64,000 bases of DNA from Candidatus Sodalis pierantonius str. SOPE (GCF_000517405.1 NZ_CP006568.1:2046001-2110000), one strand, 5' to 3'; numbered from the stretch's first letter, positions 8,654 to 19,054 are shown. Made by a program: numbers and translations. The notes: a model not told the origin generated them from the letters alone.

Positions 8654-9708
8654 CGCTTTGTTGAATAAATCCGAAATTTGTGACGACTTCCTCCCTATCA
8701 GGGCGATTGTTACATGATGCGGACGCTGTTTGACATTCCTAACAGTGTGATCCGGTTAAGTGCTTTAACCATTGCCATTGCCTCACCTACCTGCGCGTCA
8801 TAGTCATGCAGACTCAGATGACCACCCAGAAGTGTTTTAAACCGGAACATGGCCGTTTCAGCCAGTGAACGCCGGTGATAACCTACTTTCTTTTTCCAGG
8901 TATCGTTATTGCCGCTCAGATGCTGATTTGCCACCGCATGGTTACGCTCATGGTATCGAGCTGGCCAATATTGCGCACCACTTCGCGGTGGGATAAGCGG
9001 CTTTATTTTTTTCTTCAGCAGAGCATCATGACAGTAACGCGTATCGTAAGCACTGTCAGCCGACGCTTCCCTGATTTTCCGGTGGGTTTGGTTAATCAGC
9101 CCGGGCAGCGCCTGCGCATCTGTCGTATCGCTTAGCGATAAATCGGCACAGATAATTTCATGTGTCACGCTATCTACTGCCAGATGAAGCTTGCGCCATA
9201 CTCTGCGCCTCTCAGCCCCATGCTGCCTGACTTTCCATTCGCCTTCGCCGAAGACTTTCAGGCCGGTGCCATCGATGACCAGGTGTGAGATTTCGCCGCG
9301 GGTTGGCGTTTTTATGCTGATGTCGACGGTTTTTGCTCGCCGGCTGACCAGAGAGTAATCTGGGCAGCGCAGCGACAGCCCCATCAGTTTAAAAATCGAG
9401 TCAACGAAACCCTGTAACGCTCGGAGCGAAAGGTTAAACACGCGCTTTATCATCAGAACCGTGGTAATGGCCATATCGGTGTAGTGAAGCGGCCGGCCAC
9501 GATGTTCAGGTGGTGTACTCTCAGTCCATGCAGCAATGGCTGACTCATCAAGCCATACTGTCAGGTCCCCCCGCTGCCTGAGCGCATTGTTATATGCGGG
9601 CCAGTTGGTGATTTTAAACTTTTGCTTTGCCATGGGGACCTGATGTTGAAACGAATGTAGTGATCAGAGTCGCCAGTCACCTAAAAGTTCGATTTATTCA
9701 ACAAAGCC
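8654..9708 (-). mobile_element. IS903-like element, copy C (1055 bp) with 9-bp duplication
   Basis: Inserted inside the PTS gene in reverse orientation. The 9-bp duplication ctgcggatg is intact at 8645-8653 and 9709-9717, so this is a simple insertion. The ends are cgctttgttgaataaatcc on the left and cgatttattcaacaaagcc on the right. Confidence 0.96.
8710..9633 (-). CDS. IS903-like transposase, copy C (307 aa)
   Basis: Intact 307-residue IS903-group transposase with the same DDE residues as copy B. Private differences include LSDTTDAQ, DALLKKK and LGMSNSVRIM. Read from 9633 downward on the minus strand, antisense to the interrupted PTS gene. Confidence 0.95.
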   Translation of the reverse strand: MAKQKFKITNWPAYNNALRQRGDLTVWLDESAIAAWTESTPPEHRGRPLHYTDMAITTVLMIKRVFNLSLRALQGFVDSIFKLMGLSLRCPDYSLVSRRAKTVDISIKTPTRGEISHLVIDGTGLKVFGEGEWKVRQHGAERRRVWRKLHLAVDSVTHEIICADLSLSDTTDAQALPGLINQTHRKIREASADSAYDTRYCHDALLKKKIKPLIPPRSGAQYWPARYHERNHAVANQHLSGNNDTWKKKVGYHRRSLAETAMFRFKTLLGGHLSLHDYDAQVGEAMAMVKALNRITLLGMSNSVRIM

Positions 9709-10577
9709 CTGCGGATGCTGGGCCCGTTTGGCTTACATCATATTTTCTATTTACCGTTCTGGACCACAGCGCTTGGCGGCAGCGAGGTAATAAACGGCCA
9801 GCTTTATGAAGGTACTCAGCGCATTTTTTTCGCGCAATTAGCGGATCCCAATACCCAGCATTATTATATCGGCACGGCGCGTTTTATGTCCGGGCGTTTT
9901 ATTACCATGATGTTTGGGCTGCTTGGCGCCTGTTTAGCGATGTACCATGCGACGCGACCGGAAAACCGTAAGCGGGTGGGAGGACTGCTGCTGTCGGCGG
10001 CGCTCACTTCTTTCTTGACCGGTATCACCGAGCCTATCGAGTTTTCATTCTTGTTTATCGCGCCGGCGCTGTATGTGCTGCATGCCGTGTTCGATGGTTT
10101 GGCGTTTATGCTGGCCCATATTCTACAAATTACCATTGGCCAAACCTTCTCCGGCGGCTTTATCGACTTCATTTTGTTCGGCGTATTGCAGGGCGAGGCC
10201 AAAACCCATTGGCTGTGGGTGCCGGTAGTAGGGGTGCCCTGGTTTCTGCTTTATTACTTCTCATTCCGTTATCTGATTCGCCGTTTCGATTTCAAAACGC
10301 CCGGTAGGGAAGAGATGACCGCCGTAAGCGAGGCGACGGTCGGCAGCCAGCGGGCGGAGACGATTATCCAAGCGTTGGGCAGGCGGGAGAATATTGAGGA
10401 GCTGGATTGCTGCGCGACCCGTTTGCGCGTCACGGTACGGTCCCCGCAACGGGTGGACGACGCCTTGCTTACGCAAAGCGGCGCCCGCGGGGTGATTAAA
10501 CGTGGCAACGGGGTGCAGGTCATCTATGATCCCCATGTGACGGTAATTAAAAATGAAATAGAGGAAGCGACTGCGTC

Positions 10578-11300
10578 ATGACAGAATCCATGCTGACGAC
10601 AGTTAAAGGCAAACTGGTGGTGTCGTGCCAGGCGCTGGAGCAAGAACCGCTGCACGGTGCCCAGATCATGGCACGTATGGCGCTGGCGGCACAACAAGGG
10701 GGGGCTGCTGCGATCCGCGCCAACGGTCTGGCGGATGTGGCGGCGGTGCGGCGGCAGGTCGCGCTGCCGGTTATCGCTATCATCAAACGAGATTATCCCG
10801 ACAGCGAGGTGTTTATTACCGCTACGGTGCGTGAAATTGATGAGCTTATGGCGGCCCAGCCGCCTATGATTGCCATAGACGCCACCGATAGGCCGTGTCC
10901 CGGCGGCGGCTCGCTGGCGCAACAGGTGGCCTATTGCCGCCGGCATTATCCGCAACTGCTGTTGATGGCCGATATTGCAAGCGTAGCGCAGGCGCGAGCG
11001 GCCGAGCATCTGGGTTTCGATGTCATCGGCACGACGCTTTATGGTTACACCGACGCGAGCCGCGGACGCACGCTGGCCGAGCACGATTTCGTTTTTCTGC
11101 ACGAGGTAGTGGCGGCAGTCAGCCGGCCGGTTATCGCCGAAGGCAATGTTTTGACGCCGGCAATGGCAGCGCGTTGCCTGCAACTCGGGTGTCATGCGGT
11201 GGTCGTGGCCGGCGCGATTACCCGTCCGCAGCAGATTACGGCGCGTTTTGTCTCTGCAATGGAAACGGGTAACGACGCGAGTGCGGGCAACGAGGACTAA
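10578..11300 (+). CDS. nanE: N-acetylmannosamine-6-phosphate 2-epimerase
   Basis: Converts N-acetylmannosamine-6-P to N-acetylglucosamine-6-P in sialate and ManNAc catabolism; cytoplasmic TIM-barrel enzyme. The 240-residue product has family landmarks: GKLVVSCQALEQEPLHG near the N-terminus, GAAAIRANG, PVIAIIKRDY, IAIDATDRPCPGG (catalytic-loop region) and GTTLYGYT followed by VIAEGNVLTP. The length matches the family. The ATG overlaps the stop of the PTS gene by 4 bp, so the two were translationally coupled. The ORF is intact, but its upstream transporter and divergent regulator are both broken, so its expression and substrate supply are doubtful. Confidence 0.93.
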   Translation: MTESMLTTVKGKLVVSCQALEQEPLHGAQIMARMALAAQQGGAAAIRANGLADVAAVRRQVALPVIAIIKRDYPDSEVFITATVREIDELMAAQPPMIAIDATDRPCPGGGSLAQQVAYCRRHYPQLLLMADIASVAQARAAEHLGFDVIGTTLYGYTDASRGRTLAEHDFVFLHEVVAAVSRPVIAEGNVLTPAMAARCLQLGCHAVVVAGAITRPQQITARFVSAMETGNDASAGNED

Positions 11301-11463
11301 GTCACGGTAGGGTCCCATCGATGCGCGGTGTTTAGCAGGCGCCGCCGCCGGGATACTCGCCGACGGGGATGGGCTACGACTATCGACCGACCGCCCAATA
11401 ACAACTCAGCGGCAGGCGCGGCTGACAATTTGTTTTTGGCGCGGCGGGTGCAAGGTAACGGGG

Positions 11464-11874
11464 TCAGTTGCTCAGCGCATACAGGCTGTAGCCGGCGGCG
11501 GCGCCCGCCACGTCCCAGGTAAAGTCCTTCCAGCTCCAGCCTGTGCCGTTCGGTCGGTTGTCCCAGGCTTCTTTCAGCGCGCCGAAGGTAATGGCGAGGC
11601 CAAAACCAATATTACGACTGCGCGCCGGCGAGGCCGATTGATGTTCGGCGATCGCGCTGCCGGCCACCGCCAGCAGTGCGGAACCAACGAAGTGTTGGGC
11701 TTTGTCGCGGCCGGTCCAACTGTCCTGGGCCAGATGGCTGCAGCCAGCACACCAGAGGAGCGGCAGTAGCCACAAGAGCGATAAGCATAAACGGCGGTAG
11801 GTTGGCACCCTTGGGTGCCTTCTGGCTTCCGACGGCGTGGCCAACTTGTAAACGCGCCAGGGGAAAAAACGCAT
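11464..11874 (-). CDS. yfiM: YfiM-like lipoprotein
   Basis: Orthologue of E. coli YfiM by sequence and by its position beside pssA. The conserved part runs from GCSHLAQDSWTGRDKAQHF through WDNRPNGTGWSWKDFTWDV. A hydrophobic segment ending LLWCAGC resembles a lipobox, making Cys at about residue 45 the likely acylated residue. That puts about 44 residues before the cysteine from the ATG at 11874, longer than usual; a GTG near codon 23 would give a more normal signal peptide. Function unknown. pssA lies 6 bp upstream. Confidence 0.8.
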   Translation of the reverse strand: MRFFPWRVYKLATPSEARRHPRVPTYRRLCLSLLWLLPLLWCAGCSHLAQDSWTGRDKAQHFVGSALLAVAGSAIAEHQSASPARSRNIGFGLAITFGALKEAWDNRPNGTGWSWKDFTWDVAGAAAGYSLYALSN

Positions 11875-11880
11875 GCCTGT

Positions 11881-13236
11881 TCAGAGTATCCGGCTGATTA
11901 AACGGTCGATGCGGATACGGCGTAAACGACGGATAAGCTTACGCACTTTAACCGGATAGTCGGCGATGCTTTGCAGCTCGGTGAAGTGCCGTACCGCCCG
12001 GGTGTTGGTACGGATCAGCGCGAGTTCACGCTCGCGCTGCGGGCGCAGCGCCTGCGCGGGATCGTGGATCAGCAGCGCATTCTCCAGATCGAGCCGCCAG
12101 GCCCGCGGGTTCAGGTTGTTGCCGGTCAGAAATTGCCACTCTTGGTCCACCCAAACGCCTTTCAAGTGATAGCTGTTGTCGTCGTCTTTCCACAGACGCA
12201 CCACCAGTTGACCATTGTCTACATAACGTTGCAAACGGCTAAGAAAGCGGCGCAGGTTGATTTCATACAGGTAGGGCAGGGCACCGATGATTTTAAACGG
12301 CTGATCTTCCGGGATATAAAAATCGTTGGCGGTTTTATCGCCGACAATGATCTCCACCTGCCTGCCCAGGCGCAGCAGCCCGATGAGATCGCGCACCAGC
12401 AGCGCGGGCAAATTGAAATAAGGGGTGCACAACGTCAAGGTATCGCGGGTCGAGCACAATAAATGATGGATTGTTTTGTTCAGCGGGCTTTGTTTGCCCA
12501 ATCCCACCAGCGGGGTAATGGCCAATTCATCGGGGCCTGCCTCACCCTGATAACGATAGCCGGCCTCCCGTAGGGTCTGACGAAACAGGCGGGTATCGTT
12601 TTTTATTTCCAGGCTTTTCGGCCGGGCGGCGTTGTCCAGCCGGTTCACCGCCGGCGCCGTGAGCAAATGTTGTTTGATATAGTTGAGCAGCGTGTCCGCC
12701 AGCGGCTGATTGCGGATAATCTGGTAGCGATCGTAGCGGTATTTATCCTGCTGATGCAGATAGACATCGTTCAGGCTGGCGCCGCTGTAAATGACCTCGT
12801 CGTCGATGATAAAACCCTTCAAATGCAACACGCCCAACGCTTCGCGGGTATTGACCGGCACGCCATAGACCGGCACGTCCACGCCGGGATGGGCTTGCGC
12901 CATCCGGCAGTACCAGTCGGCGTTGGTGTTGGCGGCGGCGGCGCCGATGCGGCCGCGCTGCGCCCGGTGCCAATCAACGAGAATCGCTATTTCAAGCGTA
13001 GGGTCGGTGCGTTTGGCCTGATATAAGGTCTCAAGGATCCGTTGGCCGCCTTGGTCCTGCTCCAGATACAGCGCGACCAGATAAATCCGCTGTCGGGCGC
13101 CGGCGATGGCCCGTATGAGCGCTTGATAGAAATCTTCAGGGCTGAAAAGCGTTTTAACATCTGCAACCGTCTGGGGGATTTTTGGCAGTTGTGCAAGGTG
13201 TTGTTGGTGTTTGCTGCGTTTAAAAGTTGACAACAT
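11881..13236 (-). CDS. pssA: CDP-diacylglycerol-serine O-phosphatidyltransferase
   Basis: Makes phosphatidylserine, the committed step towards phosphatidylethanolamine, at the membrane surface. It belongs to the phospholipase-D superfamily, with two HKD-type motifs visible: HLKGFIIDDEVIYSGASLND (about residue 137) and HLKGVWVDQEWQFLTGNNLN (about 356). The product of about 451 residues starts MLSTFKRSKHQQHLAQLPK, like E. coli PssA, so ATG 13236 is preferred to ATG 13239. The frame is intact, as expected for an essential lipid gene in an otherwise decaying region. Confidence 0.96.
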   Translation of the reverse strand: MLSTFKRSKHQQHLAQLPKIPQTVADVKTLFSPEDFYQALIRAIAGARQRIYLVALYLEQDQGGQRILETLYQAKRTDPTLEIAILVDWHRAQRGRIGAAAANTNADWYCRMAQAHPGVDVPVYGVPVNTREALGVLHLKGFIIDDEVIYSGASLNDVYLHQQDKYRYDRYQIIRNQPLADTLLNYIKQHLLTAPAVNRLDNAARPKSLEIKNDTRLFRQTLREAGYRYQGEAGPDELAITPLVGLGKQSPLNKTIHHLLCSTRDTLTLCTPYFNLPALLVRDLIGLLRLGRQVEIIVGDKTANDFYIPEDQPFKIIGALPYLYEINLRRFLSRLQRYVDNGQLVVRLWKDDDNSYHLKGVWVDQEWQFLTGNNLNPRAWRLDLENALLIHDPAQALRPQRERELALIRTNTRAVRHFTELQSIADYPVKVRKLIRRLRRIRIDRLISRIL

Positions 13237-13358
13237 CACAGTGCGTTTCTTCTCTTATCATCGAAGGTTGGAATGACCCTGTGCAAACAGGTATTTGCGT
13301 TGAATCGGCCATAATACCACTACTTCTGTTGCTTGTGGGCATGTTTCAATTTGTCCGG

Positions 13359-15996
13359 CTAATCCTTGCCCGCTATCGGTGCAATACCCTCTGCAGACGG
13401 TTCCAGCGCCAGCGCGACGATACCGTCCTGCAATTGAATATCCACCGTGAAGCCTAATTTGCGCGCCAGCGTTATCATGCCGCGGTTGTTGGGCATGGTA
13501 ATGGCGGTCAGCCGCTGTAGACCATGGGCGCGGGCGTAATCAATCATCTTCTCTAGCAGCATGCGCCCGAGTCCCAGTTTTTTCAAATCGGAACGCACCA
13601 GCACAGCGAATTCCGCATCGGTATTATCGGGATCCGCAATGACGCGGGTGACGCCGATGATGACTTCACGCTCTTGTTGCTGCGTGACCGCCACAAACGC
13701 CATTTCCCGATCGTAGTCGATTTGTGTCATATAGGCCAAATCTTCATGGGTAAATTCGCTAATTTCGCTGAAGTAGCGGTAATAAAGATCTTCGCGGGTC
13801 ACTCGGCCGATGAAAGCTTTCAGCAGCGGTTCATCTTCCGGCAAAATCGGCCGGAACAAACAACGTTGCCCGTTATTGAGCGTGACCACCGACTCCAACT
13901 GGCGCGGATAGGGCCGAATGGCCAGCCGTGCGCCAGCGTCGCCATGGTATTCGCTTAAATGCAAACTGACATCCAGCGCCGTCATATCGCTACCGCAGGC
14001 CAGCAGCGGATGGATATTCAACGCGATAATTTCCGGGCAATCCACCATTAAATCGGACACCTGCACCAGCAGTTGGCTGAGCGCAGCGATATCCAGCGGG
14101 CGGTTATTGCGCAGAGCGCCCTTCTTTAATCCCTGCAGCACCAGGTGATGGGCCAGCGCCATATTAAGCGGCGACAGCGCTACCGCCATCGCCTAACAAA
14201 ATAAGCGGGCCGAAGACGGGGTCCTGCTCTACGCTGATGCGCAGCTCCTGCGTGCCGGCGCGGCTCGCCATGCTCTGGACCGCCAGGCCTTCGATGCGCG
14301 AGTTCGGATAGGTGACCGCCGCCCGTTCCAGCATGGCGCTGGCCGCCTGCGCCACTTCCGTCGCATTGCGCAACGCAAGCATCACTCCCTGCACGTCGGA
14401 TTTATGTGCGATATCGGCGGAGCGCAGCTTCAGCGCGACCGGATAGCCAAGCCCTTCACTAAGCCGGACCGCGTCGTCGCTGTCGGCGGCGATCCAGGTG
14501 GGCAAGGTCTTGATGCCATAAGCTTAAACCAGGGGCCTAACGTCATGGGTTTCCAGCCGGGTGATACCTTTATCCAGCGCCTGGCGGATCATTTGGTGGA
14601 CGTGGGCGGCGTCGATGGTCAACCCGATCGGCAGCGCCGGCGTCTCCATCAACTGGCGCTGATTGCGCCTATACTCCGCCATATGCATGAAGGCCGTCAC
14701 GGCCCCCTCCGGTGTGCGGTAGGTTGGCAGGCCCGCTTCGGTGAACAGACGGCGCGCCTGCTGTGAAGAAAACTCGCCGCTCCAGTTGGTCAATACGGTA
14801 ACCGGCCGCGAGCGGGAAGCGCCGGCCAACGTGGCGATAACGTCGGTGGCGGTCTGACTACTGGGCGCGGCGGCGCTCGGAGCATGGATTATCAGCAGCG
14901 CGTCATAATCCTTACTGCCCAGGAACGCCAATAGCGCGGCGCGGTAACGTTCCGGGGTGGCATCGTCGGCAAGATCCAGCGGGTTGCCGGGCGTTAACGC
15001 CCAGGGGAACGCGCGCGCCAGCGCCGCCAGGGTGGTTTCGTCCAGCTCCGCCAGCCGGCCGTGACGGCGCAAAAGCTCGTCCAGCGCCAGCGTCGCCGGC
15101 GCAATACCGTTACTGATAATCATCAGCCGTTCGCCGCCCAAGGGGCGCATATGGCTTAAGGTTTCCACCACCGAAAACAGCTCGTGGGTGTCGCGCACCC
15201 GCAGCAGCCCGGCCCGCTGAATGGCGGCATCATAGGCGGCATCGAGGCCGGGAAGGTAGTTGAGCTGCCGCTGCGCCTGGATGGTGCGCCCGCTTTTGAT
15301 GACCAGAATCGGCTTATTGCGCGCCGCGCCGCGGGCGGCGGAGAAGAACCGTCGGGCGTCGGAGAGATGTTCCAGATGCAGCAATATCGCACTGCTTTTA
15401 CCGTCGCGCGCCAGGAAATCCAGCATATCGTCGACATCAATGTCGATACTGTCGCCGAGGGCGATAAAATAGGAAAACCCGATGGCGCGCTGCTGCGCCC
15501 AGTCGAGCACGGTATTGGAAACCGCCGCCGACTGCGAGATAAACGCCAGTTTACCGCGATGAATGGGAACCAGCGAAAAACTGGCGTTCAGTCCCTGCCA
15601 GGGGGCCAGCAGCCCCAGACTTTTCGGCCCCAGCAACCGCATGCCGAAACGTTGGGCGCAGGCGCGCAGCTCATCGAATTGCGCCGGAGGCGCCGACAGC
15701 ACGATGGCCGTTTTACAGCCCCGTTCGCCGAGCGCGGTCAGCAGCGCTGTATTACGCCGGGCGTGGGTACACACCACCGCCAGATCCGGCGTCAGCGGCA
15801 GCGATGCCACCGAAGGATAGCTGAGCACGCCGCAGACCGCCGGATATTTCGGCGTCACTGGCAGCACCGGCCCGTTGAAACCGCCATCAAGCAGATTGCG
15901 CATCATCAGATTGTCGGCGCGGCCGGGCGTGTCCGATGCGCCGACCACCGCGATCGATTTTGGCCGCAGCAGCGCCTCCAGTCCCCGTAAACTCAT
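13359..15996 (-). pseudogene. patZ: Protein lysine acetyltransferase PatZ/Pka, broken
   Basis: In E. coli an enzyme of nearly 900 residues that acetylates proteins such as Acs, with an NDP-forming acyl-CoA-synthetase-like region and a C-terminal GNAT domain. The N-terminal 490 residues (MSLRGLEALLRPKSIAVVG) are open. A TAA then replaces the codon before AYGIKTLPTW; by comparison with E. coli this was Gln. The same frame continues to about 14165, where a frameshift plus small loss after LILLGDGG precedes LSPLNMALAHHL and the GNAT part (FAVLVRSDLKKLGLGRMLLE). With a stop and a shift, full-length protein is not made. Confidence 0.92.
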
Positions 15997-16183
15997 CTAC
16001 TGCATCCCCTTGCTGGTTGACGGGATAAGTGTACGCGTTTTATTTCATTCCTGCTATAACGGCAGCCCAGGGAGTCGTGCGGCGAAACGAGGGCGCATCG
16101 ACGCGGACACGTTGTCTGGGTGGGACAGTGGCGCGCGCTGGGTGGACTAAGACGCGACAAACGCCATCGCCCCGGAGGGTCCG

Positions 16184-16867
16184 TTAGGAGGGCGCTAGGC
16201 GCGGCGCGTGGGATTTACCCGCCAGATAGCAGCTGCGAAAGAGGATAAAATGCGCCATCAGCGCGTTAGCAGCGGCCCTGTCTCCCGCTAGGGTAAGCAA
16301 GGCGGCGGCCACTTCCGCGGTACAATGGTGGCCCTCGCCGTGGTTGCCGCGCAGGCCATATTGCGAAACGCTGGGCAGATCCAGCGACAGTACCGGAAAA
16401 TCCGCCAGCCACGGGCTTTTGCGAAACATTTTCCCCACCTCGGGCCAGGTGCCGTCCAGCAAAATAAACAGCGGCGGCCGGGCGTCGGGTAAAACATGAT
16501 TGACCGCGCGTCGCTCCCCCGACATAGGGCCGGCGGGAAACACGACATACGGTTGACGGAGCGGATCGGCCACCGCCGCCAGCATGGCCGGATCCGGCTC
16601 GGTACGTGACCAGAGGAATGCTTGCGTCGTCGGCAGAATATCGGCGATTAACCGCCCGGTATTGCTGGGCTTGAGGGGTTCAGCGTCGAACATCACCAGA
16701 CAGAATCGGCTGCTGGCCTGCTGCGGCATGATGGTGTCGCACAAACAGCGCCGGCGCGGCAGTAGACACCCTTCGCAGCGCAGCACCCGGCAGCCGCGGG
16801 CACGGAAAGGGCGCGTGGAGTGTTGCAAGCGCAAGTGGCGCAAGGCCAGTACGGCGTTTAAAGTCAT
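16184..16867 (-). CDS. tapT: tRNA-uridine aminocarboxypropyltransferase (DTW-domain protein)
   Basis: Orthologue of E. coli YfiP/TapT, which adds the acp3 group to U47 of tRNAs. The N-terminal zinc-type cysteine cluster is visible (RGCRVLRCEGCLLPRRRCLC), and the DTW-like motif reads LLDGTWPEVGKMF. The C-terminal part has SQYGLRGNHGEGHHCTAE. An in-frame extension reaches 16999, but MTLNAVLALRHLRLQ at 16867 matches the family start better. It lies between trxC and patZ as in E. coli. The frame is intact. Confidence 0.85.
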   Translation of the reverse strand: MTLNAVLALRHLRLQHSTRPFRARGCRVLRCEGCLLPRRRCLCDTIMPQQASSRFCLVMFDAEPLKPSNTGRLIADILPTTQAFLWSRTEPDPAMLAAVADPLRQPYVVFPAGPMSGERRAVNHVLPDARPPLFILLDGTWPEVGKMFRKSPWLADFPVLSLDLPSVSQYGLRGNHGEGHHCTAEVAAALLTLAGDRAAANALMAHFILFRSCYLAGKSHAPRLAPS

Positions 16868-17238
16868 GGCGTGGCCGGCGGTGGAAAAAGAGGATGAGTT
16901 TACCGGAGCGCTTAAGGGAAGGGTAATGCTTTTTGCCTCAACGGCCTGGGTTTTCTGGGCACATCGGCCTAATCGCTCAAGGCGGCTTGCTTGCGGCATA
17001 AGTTGATTTGCCTACGGCGCGGAAGCTTTGCTTACCCCATCGGGACCGTCCCTTGAGAAGGTCGTTTGACTGACGCTGACCCACTTTAACCCGAGGCGTC
17101 CCGACAGCCGCTAAACGCGTCTCCTTGACAGGCCCCGGAAAAGCCTACCCTGCACGGGGCGCCCCGCGGGCGATTAGGCGCAGACTTCAGGGCCTCTCAC
17201 GGAAATAAGACTTACTCTTCAAAGGGGCCCGCGTGTGT
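16868..17238. other. Intergenic stretch between tapT and trxC, no gene seen
   Basis: About 370 bp. I see no ORF with recognisable protein features and no tRNA. The tapT promoter presumably lies here. Confidence 0.5.
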
Positions 17239-17674
17239 TTAGGAGGTCGTGTCCTGGAGGGAGAGGTCTTCATCCAGCCACTCCTCGAATGGCGCTTTCG
17301 GCATTGCTCCATGCAGCGAGTTCACTTTCTGCCCCTGCTTGAACAACATAATGGTCGGAATACTGCGAATGCCAAAACGGCTGCTGAGCGCCGGTTCGGC
17401 TTCGGTATTGATCTTGATAAAACGCACTTTATCGAGACGTTCGCCAGCGACGGCATCAAACACCGGCGCGAAACCAACGCAGGGGCCGCACCACGGGGCC
17501 CAAAAATCGATGACGATAGGCATCTTGCAGCAGCTTGTCAAGCGTAGCGCCGGTGGCGTGAATAACCGAACCGTCCAGCAGCGGTTCACCGCAGCGGCCG
17601 CATTTGGCGGCATCATTGATCCTGTCGTCCGGCAGGCGATTGGTGGCCAGGCAGGATGCACAAACCGTGTTCAT
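17239..17674 (-). pseudogene. trxC: Thioredoxin 2, frameshifted
   Basis: Thioredoxin with an N-terminal zinc-ribbon. The first part has the two CxxC pairs (MNTVCASCLATNRLP and AKCGRCGEPLLDG). The thioredoxin fold follows in another frame with the active site FWAPWCGPCVGFAPVF and the cis-proline segment RSIPTIMLF. The shift lies at the boundary (about 17522), where LLQDA runs into an off-frame reading instead of PIVIDFW. Either half alone lacks the other domain, so the gene is probably dead, although the C-terminal half encodes a near-complete thioredoxin fold. Confidence 0.88.
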
Positions 17675-17893
17675 AATGTTGCCTCTGATGAGCGTAACCG
17701 CCGCGCCGGGAATTTTGCGACCGGCGGCATTCGCGCTTTTAGTGGGTCAGTTTTCAAAGTATGGTAAAAGAAATAACGGGTGACAAAATGGTTTGTTCAA
17801 TGGTTTCGATAGTTGCCGGCTTTTACCTTAACCCGGTAGCTATATGGGCGGAGATCGGGTAATCTTCGCGCCCATCAGAGGGGGGAGGGCAAT

Positions 17894-18985
17894 ATGAGCG
17901 ATAGCGATGCGTTAAAGGCTAAGAATGGCAAAGTCCGCGTGATGTATGTGCGCAAAGAGGAAGAGCAGGCGCCAAAGCGCCGCGCCGCCACCGATCGCAA
18001 GAGCGGTCAGCGCGATGAGGGCCGTAATCCGTGGAAGACGCCCGGCGACCGCGCCTGCGGCGGTGCACGTGCCGATCGCGCCTCCTCCTCAGGCGCCCCG
18101 CCCCGCGACGATAGCGCCGGCCGCCGGCCGCGCGGCGAAACCTCGGACTCGCCGTGGAAAACCTTCTACGCGGGGGATGACGCCGCTGTACCCGATCATG
18201 GGGGCATTAGCGGCAAAAGCCAGATTGATCCCGAACAGCTGCGCCGCCAGCGCGCCGAAGAAACCCGCGTTTACGGGGAAAATGCCTGTCAGGCGCTGTT
18301 TCACAACCGCCCGGACGCTATCGTTCGAGCCTGGTTCGAGCAATCGGTGACGCCGCGGTTTCTCGATGCGCTGCGCTGGATGGCGGACAACCGCAAGGCT
18401 TATCATGTGGTGGAAGACGATGAGCTGGCCAAAGCCTCGGGCACGGAGCATCACGGCGGCGTCTGTTTTCTGATTAAAAAACGTGCCGGTCTTGACGCTG
18501 ACGGTTATCTGACCAGCGTCGCTGCAAAACAGCACGATTGCGTTATGGCGCTTGAGCAGATTAGCAATCCTCACAATCTCGGCGCAATCCTACGCAGTTG
18601 CGCGCACTTCGGCGTAAATGGCGTGATGGTGGGCGATAGCGCCCTACTGGAGTCCGGCGCCGCGGTGCGCACCGCGGAAGGTGGGGCAGAGCACGTCAAA
18701 GCCATTCAGTGCGACGATATGTTGCAGGACATGCAGCGTTTTCAGCGTGCCGGCTACACCGTGGTGACGCTGACCGGTAACGGCGGCACGCCGCTTTCCG
18801 AAGTGAAGATGCCCGCCCGGGCGGTGCTGGTATTGGCGGAAGAGGGCGGCGCGCGCTCACAAGCGGTACTGTCGCAGGCGGATATCGCGGTGGCCATCAA
18901 CGGCACCGGTCGGGTACCCAGTTTGAACGTGTCCGTCAGCGCCGGCATTCTGTTGGCGGAGTGGTGGCGGCAAAACCGCGGCTGA
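17894..18985 (+). CDS. yfiF: SpoU/TrmH-family RNA 2'-O-methyltransferase
   Basis: A 363-residue protein with a long charged, Arg/Ala-rich N-terminal part (about residues 1-110), a substrate-binding domain (ENACQALFHNRPDAIVRAWF) and a C-terminal SPOUT knot. The SpoU motifs are LEQISNPHNLGAILRSCAHF (motif 1), LVLAEEGGARSQAV (motif 2) and GRVPSLNVSVSAGILL (motif 3). The RNA target is not known from sequence. It is divergent from trxC, as in E. coli. The start at 17894 follows a ggggggag site and is the best supported. Confidence 0.9.
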   Translation: MSDSDALKAKNGKVRVMYVRKEEEQAPKRRAATDRKSGQRDEGRNPWKTPGDRACGGARADRASSSGAPPRDDSAGRRPRGETSDSPWKTFYAGDDAAVPDHGGISGKSQIDPEQLRRQRAEETRVYGENACQALFHNRPDAIVRAWFEQSVTPRFLDALRWMADNRKAYHVVEDDELAKASGTEHHGGVCFLIKKRAGLDADGYLTSVAAKQHDCVMALEQISNPHNLGAILRSCAHFGVNGVMVGDSALLESGAAVRTAEGGAEHVKAIQCDDMLQDMQRFQRAGYTVVTLTGNGGTPLSEVKMPARAVLVLAEEGGARSQAVLSQADIAVAINGTGRVPSLNVSVSAGILLAEWWRQNRG

Positions 18986-19004
18986 CGGTGGCGGGACGCA
19001 AAAA

Positions 19005-19034
19005 AAACGCCGCGGAGGATCCTTCGCGGCGTTT
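19005..19034 (-). terminator. Rho-independent terminator of emrR
   Basis: Perfect 10-bp stem aaacgccgcg/cgcggcgttt with a 10-base loop. Read on the minus strand it is followed by a run of eight T, so it ends emrR transcription. On the plus strand it could also serve yfiF but has only three T. Confidence 0.85.
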
Positions 19035-19054
19035 GCTGTGGCAAGCGGCAAAAC

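Larger units (their letters stand above)
7989..10581 (+). pseudogene. PTS sugar transporter EIICB, broken by two IS copies and a stop codon
   Basis: A membrane permease/phosphotransferase of the glucose-type PTS (PtsG/NagE/MalX-like EIIC followed by EIIB). The remaining N-terminus reads GKWFEKAQRFGKSFMLPIAV. An in-frame TAA (8276-8278) falls between TAGMAALLA and LVMNATINALLQ. IS903 copy C interrupts the gene at LRM (8654-9708), after which it resumes with LGPFGLHHIFYLPFW and GITEPIEFSFLF and ends in an EIIB domain with the phospho-Cys motif LDCCATRLRV. IS903 copy B removes the true start. The 3' end overlaps nanE by ATGA. The neighbour suggests an amino sugar such as N-acetylmannosamine as substrate; this is inference. 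Confidence 0.85.

Noticed and set aside
10524..11318. Long minus-strand ORF antisense to nanE
   Set aside because: High-GC shadow frame; its sequence has no family features, while nanE on the other strand is clear. The same applies to the long antisense ORFs over pssA, patZ, miaB and ubiF.
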